Of a stretch of DNA of 64,000 bases, positions 1 to 8,520 are shown piece by piece (the stretch's first letter is position 1; the number at the start of each line of letters is the position of its first letter). Location: positions 62,001-126,000 of the forward strand of contig NZ_BMNI01000005.1 in the NCBI RefSeq assembly GCF_014646375.1, in the 5' to 3' direction. Both the position numbers and the translations under genes were made by a program. Under the pieces are notes generated by a model. That model was given only the letters and a program-made list of their open reading frames with translations. It was not told the origin of the DNA and made no database searches. Source of the stretch: Nocardioides phosphati. Its GTDB lineage: Bacteria; Actinomycetota; Actinomycetes; Propionibacteriales; Nocardioidaceae.

Positions 1-313
1 CGTCGTGGTGCGAGGAGTCCATCGCCAGCACCACGTCGTACGCCGAGGCGTGGGCGCCGCGGAACTGCTGCGCGCGGTGCCTGCTGGCGTCGTAGCCGGC
101 GGCGGTGAGGGTGGCGGCCGAGCGCCGGTCCATCGGCTCGCCGACGTGCCAGCCGCCGGTGCCGTAGGAGTCGACGGTGACGTCGAGCCCGGCAGTCGCG
201 ACGCGGTCGTTGAGCACGACGTCGGCGACGGGCGAGCGGCAGATGTTGCCCAGGCAGACCACCGCGACCCGGTAGCCCGGGCCCTGTGCGGGAGGCAGCG
301 CTGCGGTCGTCAC
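1..313 (-). CDS. Low-molecular-weight protein-tyrosine phosphatase, 3' end cut by window
   Basis: The reverse strand reads from a GTG at 313 through at least 104 codons to the window edge, so the C-terminus is missing. Near residue 20 it carries CLGNICRSP, the CX5R-S/T phosphate-binding loop of low-molecular-weight protein-tyrosine phosphatases. An AMDSSHHD stretch at the cut end fits the family, which normally has about 150-160 residues. The family removes phosphate from tyrosine or, in some bacteria, arginine; the substrate here is unknown. The start overlaps the stop of the upstream holin-family gene by 4 bp (GTGA), so the two are probably co-translated. Family assignment is firm, cellular role open. 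Confidence 0.88.
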   Translation of the reverse strand, partial: MTTAALPPAQGPGYRVAVVCLGNICRSPVADVVLNDRVATAGLDVTVDSYGTGGWHVGEPMDRRSAATLTAAGYDASRHRAQQFRGAHASAYDVVLAMDSSHHD

Positions 314-690
314 GACCTGTCCTCGTCGGGGAGGAACGCGCGGGTCAGCGACGCGACGAGCGTGATGACCAGGCTGCCGAAGAGCGCCGTCCAGAAGCCT
401 TCGGCGTGGAAGCCGACGTCGAGCTGGTCGGCGAGCCAGCTGGTCAGCAGGAGCATGAGGGCGTTGATGACGAGGACGAAGAGCCCGATCGTCAGGATGA
501 TCACCGGGAACGAGAAGAACTTCACGACCGGCTCCACCAGCGACGTGACCAGGCCCAGGAGGACCGCGGCGCCGAGCAGCGGCACGAGCTTGTGCTGCCA
601 GTCGGCTCCCTCGACCGAGATGCCGTCGAAGAGCCAGGCGGCCGCCGCGAGTCCGGCCATGGTCGACACGATCCAGATGAGGAGCTTCAC
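310..690 (-). CDS. Small membrane protein, phage-holin-4 (YvlD-like) family
   Basis: A 126-residue protein with four hydrophobic segments (about 3-20, 36-52, 60-84, 100-118) and short polar ends. The pattern and the SLVEPVVKFFSFPVIILTIGL stretch fit the small four-helix family annotated as phage holin family 4 / YvlD. Despite the name, most chromosomal members have no known lytic role. The start is a GTG at 690, and the gene overlaps the downstream phosphatase start by 4 bp. No phage genes lie nearby, so I read it as a housekeeping membrane protein of unknown function. Confidence 0.8.
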   Translation of the reverse strand: MKLLIWIVSTMAGLAAAAWLFDGISVEGADWQHKLVPLLGAAVLLGLVTSLVEPVVKFFSFPVIILTIGLFVLVINALMLLLTSWLADQLDVGFHAEGFWTALFGSLVITLVASLTRAFLPDEDRS

Positions 691-772
691 GCAGCCAGAT
701 TAGGCCAGCGCCCGTGAACGGCACGCGTCGTCGGGGCGGCGAGGTCCCGGGCGTCCGGGTGCACAGGGGCCG

Positions 773-852
773 CGACTCTGGTGCACGTGCACCAAAGTCG
801 ACCCGACACCGCCCACCGGGAGGTCGATTCAGGGGCACGTGCACCTGAGTCG
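773..852. repeat. Pair of 28-bp palindromes centred on GTGCACGTGCAC-like cores
   Basis: Two inverted repeats lie side by side. Positions 773-800 have half-sites CGACTCTGGTGCAC and GTGCACCAAAGTCG, with one mismatched pair. Positions 825-852 have CGATTCAGGGGCAC and GTGCACCTGAGTCG, with two mismatched pairs. The centres are 52 bp apart. A second, more degenerate pair with 53-bp spacing sits near 25.2 kb. They lie outside genes, between the holin-family start and the terminator of the surface-protein gene. Function unknown. Confidence 0.75.
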
Positions 853-878
853 CCCCCAGGCATCCGCACGACCAACGG

Positions 879-920
879 CGCGTGGCCCGGACCCTGGCGA
901 ACCAGGACCCGGGCCACGCG
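879..920 (-). terminator. Hairpin terminator of the surface-protein gene
   Basis: Twelve-bp perfect stem (CGCGTGGCCCGG with CCGGGCCACGCG) with a smaller CCTGG/CCAGG stem in the loop, starting 13 bp beyond the stop codon of the minus-strand gene. There is no clear T-run, as is common in high-GC actinobacteria. Confidence 0.7.
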
Positions 921-933
921 TCGTACGGGCGGG

Positions 934-3900
934 TCACTCCTCCTTGCGGCGGCGGGTGAGGATCAGGCCGGCGCCGATCAGCACGAAGGCGGCGAAGCCC
1001 AGGGGCAGGATCGAGGCGGGTGCTCCGGTCTGGGGGAGCGGCGACCCGTGCGGCGTACCTGCCGGCGGCGGCGTCGAGCCGGGGACGAAGACCTCCGGCG
1101 GGGCCGTCATGGAGGCCGTCACGACCACCTCGTTGGAGGTGAGGGTGTGGTGGACCATCGGCAGGGTGGCCATCACCGCGGAGGCCACACGGGCACCCGC
1201 TCCGCCACCCGCCGTCCGGGCCAGCCGTGCCACCTGGCCGGCGTCGGAGGCCTCGACGGCCTCGTCCCAGGCGAGGTAGCCGATGTTCCACAGCGTGGAG
1301 GTGTAGGTCTCCTCCGGCTGCAGGACCAGGTCGGACGGGGGCTCCGGGAAGACGACGTCCATGACCGCGGTGCCGCCGATGGTGTCGCCGGCTGCCGGGG
1401 TGATGTCCCCGATGTCCCACGTGACCAGCTGCGTCACCGGGTCGACCGTGACCGTGCAGGTCAGGCCCTCCGCACACTTCGCGGAGCCGGGGACGAGCGT
1501 GGCGTCGAGGGTCGAGACGTTGTCCTCGGGGTTGAAGCCGGGCACGTAGTCGGTGACCTCCACGTTGTGGAAGTTCTTCGGCCCGGTCGCGGCGACCCGG
1601 ACGACGTAGCGGACCGTGTCGCCGAAGCCGACCTTGCCGTCGCTCTCGACCCAGCTGCCGCCGACCTTCTCGTACTGCTTCTTGGCAACGATGGCGAGCT
1701 GGCCCTCGGCGAAGTCGGTCACCACGATCGGTGCCATCTGTCCGCCGCTGACGAAGTTCAGCTCGTCGACCTGGACGCCCATCACCGGGTCCTTCGGCAG
1801 GTCGTAGCCGGCAGGTGCACCGGTCTCGACCAGCAGGTAGCACCCGTGCTGGAGGTCGTTGAAGAGCGCCTGCCCATCGGCCTCCGTGACCGCGGTGCCC
1901 ACGAGCACCTGGCCGTCGGCGCCCGGCTCGACCGAGAAGTCGCAGCCACCCTCGGGCACGGGGCCCAGTGACCAGACCTGGAACGTCGCGCCGGCGAGCA
2001 CCTCGTCGGTCTCGAGGTCGCGCTTCTCCACGACCATCGTGGTGACCGGCGGGGTGAGGGTCGTGGTCTCGCACTCGGCGTTGTCGTCGGTGCCGCCGGG
2101 CACGTCGCCCGGGGGCACGCACTCGCCGCCGTCGTCGGGCGCCGGGGTGGCGATGTTGTGGAGCGTCGCGTCCCAGGCACCGGCGTTGATCTCGACGACG
2201 TACGACACGGTGGTGGTGTCGCCCGGTGCGAGGTCGGAGATCGCCCAGCTCAGCGTCGTCCCGTCGAGGGACAGGCCGTCGCCGAGGGAGACGATCGTGG
2301 CGTCGTCGAGGACGTCGGAGAGGTCGTCGGTGATGACCGTGTCGACGAGCGCGTGCTCGGTGTCGTTGTGGACGGTGAGCGTGTACTTCAGGTGCTCACC
2401 GGGCTCGGCCAGGCCGTCGCCGTCGCCGGGCTCGTCGAGCAGTGCGACGTCCTTGTCGAGCGTGTAGTGCGGCGTGTAGTGCTCGGTCTGGTCGCACGGC
2501 TGGTCGTCGACGACCAGGCACGGCACCGGGCCGGGCGTCAGGACGTTGTCGATCTCGGAGTTCCACGCGTCGGCCCCGACGGTGACCGTGTAGGTCAGCG
2601 TCAGTGGGGTGTCGCCCAGCTCGTCGACGTGCCAGGTGATCACGCCGTTGCTGATCGTGGCCTCGGCGGGCAGGCCCGAGACCCAGCCGTCCTGGACACC
2701 GGTGAGGGTGTCGGTGACGTCGAAGTCCTCGACCGGGACGCCGTTGCCCACCTTGGAGAGCGTGACCGTGTAGTCGATCTGCTCACCGGGCTGGACCGTG
2801 GAGCCGCTCGGCGGGTCGGACGTCTTGGAGACCGTCCACTCGCTCGGGATGGCGTGGTTGGTGATCGTGCAGGTCACGCTCGTCGCGAGCGGCACCGTCA
2901 CGGTCGACCCGCTGAGGTCGAGGGTGTCGTCGCCCGCCACACAGCTCCAGCCGGCCAGGTCCGCGGCGTACGTCGTCGGGCCGGTCTCGGAGAGCACGTA
3001 GTCGCCCGCGCTGACCGCCGAGCTGGCGCCGCCCGCTCCGCTGAGGGTCGGCTCGCCCTCGAGCGTCGGGTCGGCCGTCAGGGTGAACGCCGAGGCGGCC
3101 GTCTCGTCGCCCGTGGTGCCGTGGTCGATGACCTTGACCAGGGTCAGCTCGGAGGCGCACTGCACGGTGTTGAGGATCGTGTAGTGGTTCGTGCCGGCCC
3201 AGACGGTGGTGTCGTACGGCAGGCTCTCGTCCGCGGTGGAGCCGTGGCTCTCCACGAGCCGCGAGCCGGTCTGGCGGCAGAGGTCGTTGCCGATGGTGAC
3301 GTCCTCGCCGAGCGTGAGCGGGGCGCCGCGCAGGAAGCCGCCGATCGCGGTGTCCCAGTCCTTCGGCTGGCCGTTGACCATGAGCTGCGCGTCGAGCTGC
3401 AGGTTCGACGGCTGCGTCCCGTCGAGCATCGGGTCACCACCGTTGACCGACCAGTACTTGTCGACCTCGACGGTGGCAGGCACCGCGACGTTGACGATCG
3501 TGCAGGTGATGTCGTCGGCCACGGCCAGGGTGACGGCGTCACCCGTCACGGCCACCGGGTCCTGCGAGGAGTCGACGCACTGCCAGCCATCGGCCCGCGC
3601 CTCGTAGCCGATCGGACCCGTCTCGCTCAGGTCGTAGGTGCCGACCATGACGTCTCCGCTGACCGTGGGGCCGGGGCCGCTGAGCGACGCCCGCCCGTCG
3701 ATCTCCGGGGTCGCCGTCAGCGTGAACTGCGAGGCGTCCGTCAGGTCACCGGTGTCGCCCGGGTCGACGATCTTGACCAGCGTCAGGTGCGGCGCGATCG
3801 CGGTGTTGGTGATCTGGCAGGTGACGTCCTGGCCCATCGCCAGCGCGACCGATCCGTCGGTCACGGCCACCGGGGTGGCCCCGGCGAGGCAGCTCCAGCT

Positions 3901-6006
3901 GCCCGCGGCGTACGTCGTCGGGCCGGCCTCGGTGAGCGCGTAGCTGCCGGCCTTCGTGGCGCCGGAGACGCCGGTGGCGCCGGAGATCGTCGCCTGGCCG
4001 CTGATGCCCGAGGGGGTGGCGGTGAGCGTCCACGCGGTCGCGGCAGTGGTGTCGCCGGTGCCGTTGTGGTCGACGTTCTTGACCAGGGTCAGGCTGCCCG
4101 GGCTGTCGTGGTTGGTGAACGTGCAGGTGCGCGTCTGTCCCGCAGGCACCTGCACGCTCGTGACCGGGCCGGACCCGCAGTCGATGCCGGTCAGCGTGTA
4201 GTGCGCCGGACCGCCGGTCTCGGAGAGGTCGTAGGTGGCACCTGCGGCCACCTGGAAGGTGTGACCAGCGGTGGAGCCCGCAGTGGTCAGGTCGGCACCG
4301 CCGCCGGCGGGGGATGCGACGAGTGTGAAGTCGCCCGGTACGGCGGTGCCGCCGTTCGTGTTGGCCACGGCCTTCTTGAGCACGAGCGCGCCACCACAGG
4401 TGACCTCGTTGGTGATCGTGGCGTGGTTGGCGCCGCCGCCGAGCGTGACGTCGTGGGGGAGCGTCGTGCTGTCGGGTGTGGTGCCGTTGACCTCGGTGAC
4501 GCTGCCGTGCGTCGTACCGGCCCAGTCGCAGAGGTCGTTGCCGAAGCTGACGGACTCGCCGAGCGAGACCGACGTGCCCTGGAGGTAGCCGCCGAGCGCG
4601 GTGTCCCACGGCTGGTTCGCGCCGTCGACGGTGAGCTGGGCGCCGAGGCCCAGCACGGCGGGCTCGGAGCCCTCCTGCACGGGGTCACCGCCGTTGATCA
4701 CCCAGTACTTGTCGACCTCGAGCGAGGAGGTCCTGCTGTTGGTGAACGTGCAGGTCACCGCCTCGTCGTCGGCCAGGATGACGCTCACCGCGTCACCGCT
4801 CCGGGTGACCGCCTTGCTGCAGCTGATGCCGGTGAGGTTCCACCCGTCGGGGATGTTCACCTCGCCCGCGGTGGTGGTGCCCGGGGGCACGCGGTAGGTC
4901 ACGCTGTTGGGCAGCGTCGCGTCGTCGTCGTCGTCGAGGTCGAACGTCGCGTCGAGGTTGTTGGGCGCCGCGAGCGTGAAGTGGAAGTCCTGCGCGGCGT
5001 TCGGCTGGGCGTCCTTGACGATCGTGATCGTGCCCGCGTCGACGGCGTCGGCCATCAGCTGGTTGTCGCGGTTGCCCGCGTCGCAGCCCCAGGTGCCCGT
5101 CGTGCTGGTCAGCGAGAAGTGGTACGGCGCGCCGCTGATCGAGCCGGCGCCGCTGCCGGGGCCGTAGTCGAGCTCGGAGGCGATGTGGCCGCTCCAGAGC
5201 AGGGTGGCGGTGGCGTCCGTGGCGTCGGTGATCGTGAACGTGATGAGCACCGAGATCGTGCCGGTCGGCGTCGTCGTGGGCGCCGGCCCGTCGAACCCGG
5301 TCGGGTCGGTGGTGCTCGACCAGGTCGCCGTCGCGCCGGTGCTGCCGGTGATCGCGAGGTCGGCGACGTAGTCGTAGGCGTACTTGCCGTTCTTGGTGCG
5401 GTCGAACGTGAAGCCGAGCGTGTACGTGCCCGGCACGAGGCGCCCGAGCTCGACCTTCTGCGGCACGTAGTCACCCTCGGCGTAGTTGCTGTTCTGCTGG
5501 TTGAGGGCACCGTTGAGCCAGGTCCCGCCGCCGCTCTCGAGCGTGTTCTGGTCGAAGTCGGTGACCGTGCAGTCCGGGTCGGCGGTCGTCGCCGCGGACG
5601 TGACCGACGAGGTCTTCAGCGAGGGCTTCCCGCTGCCGGTGGTGCTGCCACCACTGGTGTCCGTGCCGCTCGTGCCGCCGGTGGTGTCGGTCGTCGTGAC
5701 GTCGGGCGTCGTCTGCTGGTCGGGCGCAGGTGCTTCCTGGGCCGTGGGCGACGGCTCCGTCGGGGCAGGCTCCTGGGCCGCCGACGTGTCCGCCGGCGGC
5801 TGGTCAGCTGTCGAGTCCGGTGGCGGATCCACCACCTCCGTCGCTGTCACGTCGCCTGACGCGGTCGCCGCGTCGTCGGCGTACGCCGGAGCGAGCGTGA
5901 GGAACGGGACGGTCAGGAAGGCGATCGCAAGCGAGAGCGCCATCCGGAGCAGGCGTACGACGGGTCGCGGACCGGCAGAGCGGTCGCGGGGTGAACTGGT
6001 GGTCAC
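934..6006 (-). CDS. Giant LPXTG cell-wall-anchored surface protein with repeated Ig/Cna-like modules
   Basis: A 1690-residue secreted protein. Residues 1-43 are a signal peptide ending AYA; about 45-135 is a Thr/Pro/Gln-rich linker. Next come DUF5979/DUF11/SpaA-like beta modules. These include two copies of a roughly 130-residue unit beginning EVDKYW and containing GNDLC, and several units of the type TLVKxVDxGxTGD...LSETGP...CTITN. A SpaA/prealbumin-like module (VEKRDLETDEVLAGATF) lies near 1290-1380. The end is a sortase signal: LPQTG at 1657-1661, a hydrophobic helix and RRRKEE. This predicts covalent attachment to peptidoglycan by a class E/A-type sortase; no sortase gene is in this window. 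The GTG start at 6006 has GGGGGA upstream. Probably an adhesin or envelope stalk; no ligand can be named. Confidence 0.9.
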   Translation of the reverse strand: MTTSSPRDRSAGPRPVVRLLRMALSLAIAFLTVPFLTLAPAYADDAATASGDVTATEVVDPPPDSTADQPPADTSAAQEPAPTEPSPTAQEAPAPDQQTTPDVTTTDTTGGTSGTDTSGGSTTGSGKPSLKTSSVTSAATTADPDCTVTDFDQNTLESGGGTWLNGALNQQNSNYAEGDYVPQKVELGRLVPGTYTLGFTFDRTKNGKYAYDYVADLAITGSTGATATWSSTTDPTGFDGPAPTTTPTGTISVLITFTITDATDATATLLWSGHIASELDYGPGSGAGSISGAPYHFSLTSTTGTWGCDAGNRDNQLMADAVDAGTITIVKDAQPNAAQDFHFTLAAPNNLDATFDLDDDDDATLPNSVTYRVPPGTTTAGEVNIPDGWNLTGISCSKAVTRSGDAVSVILADDEAVTCTFTNSRTSSLEVDKYWVINGGDPVQEGSEPAVLGLGAQLTVDGANQPWDTALGGYLQGTSVSLGESVSFGNDLCDWAGTTHGSVTEVNGTTPDSTTLPHDVTLGGGANHATITNEVTCGGALVLKKAVANTNGGTAVPGDFTLVASPAGGGADLTTAGSTAGHTFQVAAGATYDLSETGGPAHYTLTGIDCGSGPVTSVQVPAGQTRTCTFTNHDSPGSLTLVKNVDHNGTGDTTAATAWTLTATPSGISGQATISGATGVSGATKAGSYALTEAGPTTYAAGSWSCLAGATPVAVTDGSVALAMGQDVTCQITNTAIAPHLTLVKIVDPGDTGDLTDASQFTLTATPEIDGRASLSGPGPTVSGDVMVGTYDLSETGPIGYEARADGWQCVDSSQDPVAVTGDAVTLAVADDITCTIVNVAVPATVEVDKYWSVNGGDPMLDGTQPSNLQLDAQLMVNGQPKDWDTAIGGFLRGAPLTLGEDVTIGNDLCRQTGSRLVESHGSTADESLPYDTTVWAGTNHYTILNTVQCASELTLVKVIDHGTTGDETAASAFTLTADPTLEGEPTLSGAGGASSAVSAGDYVLSETGPTTYAADLAGWSCVAGDDTLDLSGSTVTVPLATSVTCTITNHAIPSEWTVSKTSDPPSGSTVQPGEQIDYTVTLSKVGNGVPVEDFDVTDTLTGVQDGWVSGLPAEATISNGVITWHVDELGDTPLTLTYTVTVGADAWNSEIDNVLTPGPVPCLVVDDQPCDQTEHYTPHYTLDKDVALLDEPGDGDGLAEPGEHLKYTLTVHNDTEHALVDTVITDDLSDVLDDATIVSLGDGLSLDGTTLSWAISDLAPGDTTTVSYVVEINAGAWDATLHNIATPAPDDGGECVPPGDVPGGTDDNAECETTTLTPPVTTMVVEKRDLETDEVLAGATFQVWSLGPVPEGGCDFSVEPGADGQVLVGTAVTEADGQALFNDLQHGCYLLVETGAPAGYDLPKDPVMGVQVDELNFVSGGQMAPIVVTDFAEGQLAIVAKKQYEKVGGSWVESDGKVGFGDTVRYVVRVAATGPKNFHNVEVTDYVPGFNPEDNVSTLDATLVPGSAKCAEGLTCTVTVDPVTQLVTWDIGDITPAAGDTIGGTAVMDVVFPEPPSDLVLQPEETYTSTLWNIGYLAWDEAVEASDAGQVARLARTAGGGAGARVASAVMATLPMVHHTLTSNEVVVTASMTAPPEVFVPGSTPPPAGTPHGSPLPQTGAPASILPLGFAAFVLIGAGLILTRRRKEE

Positions 6007-6412
6007 GGTCTATCCCCCAACGGTGCAGGTCCTCCGTCGCCCGAGCGGCGTGGCCTGGATGAACTGCACGCCCCGCCGTTGCCGTGGTCGCGGCGATGGT
6101 GAGGCCAGAGGCGTCGCGCCCGAGAGAAGCCCCCATGGCTCCCGGCGACGACATGTCAGCGCTTCGATACTTGTGCCGCGCAGGCTCGTGCCGCACTGGG
6201 GGACGACCCCGGGCCCTCCTCCGGGGGCACCGGTGCTGGGGGACCCCAGTGCCGGATGGGCGACCCCGGCCCTCGGGTTGACCGCGCCCCGCCGAGTTTG
6301 CTGCGCGACACCACGGGAGATGGGTACGTTTGACCTGTGGCCCGGCCCACACCAGTCCTGGTCACGACGTCCGCGACGGCGACCCCGTCACGGCAGATTC
6401 AAGGGAGTCGAC
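6007..6412. other. Divergent intergenic region between surface protein and E1 alpha genes
   Basis: About 400 bp without a credible gene; the plus frame that crosses it is only an upstream extension of the E1 alpha frame. It must hold both divergent promoters, but I see no convincing -35/-10 pair. An imperfect hairpin at 6230-6255 pairs CCGGTGCTGGGG with CCCCAGTGCCGG (two mismatches). A purine-rich AAGGGAG at 6401-6407 is the ribosome-binding site of the E1 alpha gene. Confidence 0.5.
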
Positions 6413-7546
6413 GTGTCTGACCCGATCCAGCTCCTCACGGCCGACGGCACCCGGGTGGAGCACCCGGACGTCGCCTTCACGCCTGACGCCGCCCTGCTCG
6501 CCCAGCACGGCGACGAGGCTGGCGTCCTCAAGGCGCTCCTGCGCGACATGAGCCTGCTGCGGCGTTTCGACGTCGAGGCGACCGCGCTCCAGCGCCACGG
6601 CGAGCTCGGCCTGTGGCCGCCGAGCCTGGGCCAGGAGGCCGCGCAGATCGGCGCCGGCCGGGCCCTCGCCCGCCAGGACCACGTCTTCCCGACCTACCGC
6701 GAGCACGGCATCGCGTGGTGTCGCGGCATCGACCCGGTCGGCCTGCTCGGCCTCTTCCGCGGCACCGACCACGTCGGCTGGGACCCGGTCGAGAAGGGCT
6801 ACGAGCCGGTCACGATCGTCATCGGCGCCCACGCGCTCCATGCGGTCGGCTACGCGCTCGGTGTCGTCCATGACGGCGCTGTGGGCACCGGCGACGCGGC
6901 GCGCGACACGGCCGTCATGGCCTGCTTCGGCGACGGCGCGACCTCGCAGGGCGACGTCAACGAGGCGTTCGTCTTCGCGGCGTCGTACCACGTCCCGGTC
7001 GTCTTCTTCGTGCAGAACAACCACTGGGCGATCTCCGAGCCCCTCGCCCGGCAGACCCGGATCCCGATCGCGCAGCGCGCCGACGGCTTCGGCTTCCCGA
7101 GCTACCGCGTGGACGGCAACGACGTCCTCGCGACGTACGCCGTCGTACGCCGGGCGCTCGAGCACGCGCGCTCGGGCCAGGGCCCGGTGCTGGTCGAGGC
7201 GGTGACCTACCGGATGGGTGCCCACACGACGACCGACGACCCGACGCGCTACCGCACCGACGACGAGCTCGAGTCGTGGCGCCGCCGCGACCCGATCGAC
7301 CGGCTGGCGGCGCACCTGCGCGCCGAGGGGATCGCTGACGACGCGTGGTTCACGGCGCTCGACGCGGAGGCCGAAGAGCTCGGTGCCGACATCAGGGCGC
7401 GCTGCAAGGCGCTGCCCGACCCGTCGCCGCTCGCCTCCTTCGACGAGACCTACGTCGAGCTCACCCCCACCCTCGCCGCCCAGCGCGCGGAGGTGGTCGA
7501 GCTCATGGACCTCGACGGCGCCGAGCACGAGGAGGTGGCCCGATGA
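6413..7546 (+). CDS. 2-oxo acid dehydrogenase E1 component, alpha subunit
   Basis: A 377-residue thiamine-diphosphate enzyme subunit that decarboxylates a 2-oxo acid and passes the acyl group to lipoyl-E2. The TPP/Mg motif is present as CFGDGATSQGD through NN in FFVQNNHWAIS. HTTTDDPTRYR is a typical E1 alpha phosphorylation-loop-like segment. The start is the GTG at 6413, six bases after AAGGGAG; longer upstream frames are not credible. The next gene overlaps by 4 bp. The E1 alpha/E1 beta/E2 arrangement is shared by branched-chain (Bkd) and pyruvate complexes. Sequence alone does not settle the substrate, though this gene order is frequent for branched-chain 2-oxo acids. Confidence 0.92.
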   Translation: MSDPIQLLTADGTRVEHPDVAFTPDAALLAQHGDEAGVLKALLRDMSLLRRFDVEATALQRHGELGLWPPSLGQEAAQIGAGRALARQDHVFPTYREHGIAWCRGIDPVGLLGLFRGTDHVGWDPVEKGYEPVTIVIGAHALHAVGYALGVVHDGAVGTGDAARDTAVMACFGDGATSQGDVNEAFVFAASYHVPVVFFVQNNHWAISEPLARQTRIPIAQRADGFGFPSYRVDGNDVLATYAVVRRALEHARSGQGPVLVEAVTYRMGAHTTTDDPTRYRTDDELESWRRRDPIDRLAAHLRAEGIADDAWFTALDAEAEELGADIRARCKALPDPSPLASFDETYVELTPTLAAQRAEVVELMDLDGAEHEEVAR

Positions 7547-8520
7547 CCACGCTGACGATGGCGAAGGCCCTCAACGCCGGGCTCCGGCGCGCGATGGAGG
7601 GTGACGACAAGGTGGTCCTCCTCGGTGAGGACATCGGCCGCCTGGGTGGCGTCTTCCGGATCACCGAGGGCCTGCAGAAGGACTTCGGCGAGAACCGCGT
7701 GCTCGACACCCCGCTCGCCGAGTCGGGCATCGTCGGCACCGCGATCGGCCTGGCGCTGCGCGGCTACCGCCCGGTGGTGGAGATCCAGTTCGACGGCTTC
7801 GTCTACCCGGCGTACGACCAGATCGTCTGCCAGGTCGCCAAGCTCCGCACCCGCTCCGGCGGCCGGCACGCGCTGCCGATCGTCATCCGGATCCCGTACG
7901 GCGGCGGCATCGGCGCGGTCGAGCACCACAGCGAGAGCCCCGAGGCGCAGTTCGCGCACACGCCGGGTCTCAAGGTGCTGACGCCGTCCAACCCGGTCGA
8001 CGGCTACTGGATGCTGCAGCAGGCGATCGCCCACGACGACCCGGTCGTCTTCCTCGAGCCCAAGCGGCTCTACCACTCGATGAAGGCCGAGCTCGATCCC
8101 GCGCTCGAGCCGGGGCCCCTCTTCGCCTCACGCGTGGTCCGCCAGGGCACCGACGCGACGCTGATCGCCTACGGGCCGACGGTGCAGACCTGCCTCGCCG
8201 CTGCCGAGCAGGCCGCGGAGGAGGGTCGCTCGCTCGAGGTGATCGACCTGCGCACGCTCTCGCCGCTCGACCTCGGTCCTGCGGTCGCGTCCGTGACGAA
8301 GACCGGCCGCGCCGTCGTCGTCCACGAGGCGCACCGGTCGTTCGGCGTGGGCGCCGAGGTCGCCGCCGCGGTGACCGAGCACTGCTTCTACGCGCTCGAG
8401 GCGCCCGTGCTCCGGGTCTGTGGCTACGACACCCCCTACCCGCTCTCCCGCGTCGAGCACGAGTGGCTCCCCACCGTCGACCGCGTGCTCGACGCCGTCG
8501 ACCGGGCGGTGGCCTTCTGA
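7543..8520 (+). CDS. 2-oxo acid dehydrogenase E1 component, beta subunit
   Basis: A 325-residue transketolase-like subunit that pairs with the preceding E1 alpha to form the heterotetrameric E1. Recognisable blocks are LLGEDIGRLGGVFR, DTPLAESGIVG, PYGGGIGAVEHHSESPEA and the C-terminal VVVHEAHRSFGVGAEVAA. Length and motifs match PdhB/BkdB-type subunits. The ATG at 7543 overlaps the E1 alpha stop (ATGA), and the stop overlaps the E2 start by one base, so all three genes are translationally coupled. Confidence 0.93.
   Translation: MTTLTMAKALNAGLRRAMEGDDKVVLLGEDIGRLGGVFRITEGLQKDFGENRVLDTPLAESGIVGTAIGLALRGYRPVVEIQFDGFVYPAYDQIVCQVAKLRTRSGGRHALPIVIRIPYGGGIGAVEHHSESPEAQFAHTPGLKVLTPSNPVDGYWMLQQAIAHDDPVVFLEPKRLYHSMKAELDPALEPGPLFASRVVRQGTDATLIAYGPTVQTCLAAAEQAAEEGRSLEVIDLRTLSPLDLGPAVASVTKTGRAVVVHEAHRSFGVGAEVAAAVTEHCFYALEAPVLRVCGYDTPYPLSRVEHEWLPTVDRVLDAVDRAVAF

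Noticed and set aside
310..690. Holin-family protein as part of a prophage
   Set aside because: No endolysin, terminase, capsid, tail or integrase genes are nearby; chromosomal members of the family are common.
2158..5859. 1233-codon open frame on the plus strand
   Set aside because: It is antisense to the surface-protein gene. High GC removes stop codons from the opposite frame; the product is a low-complexity Arg/Val/Gly chain.
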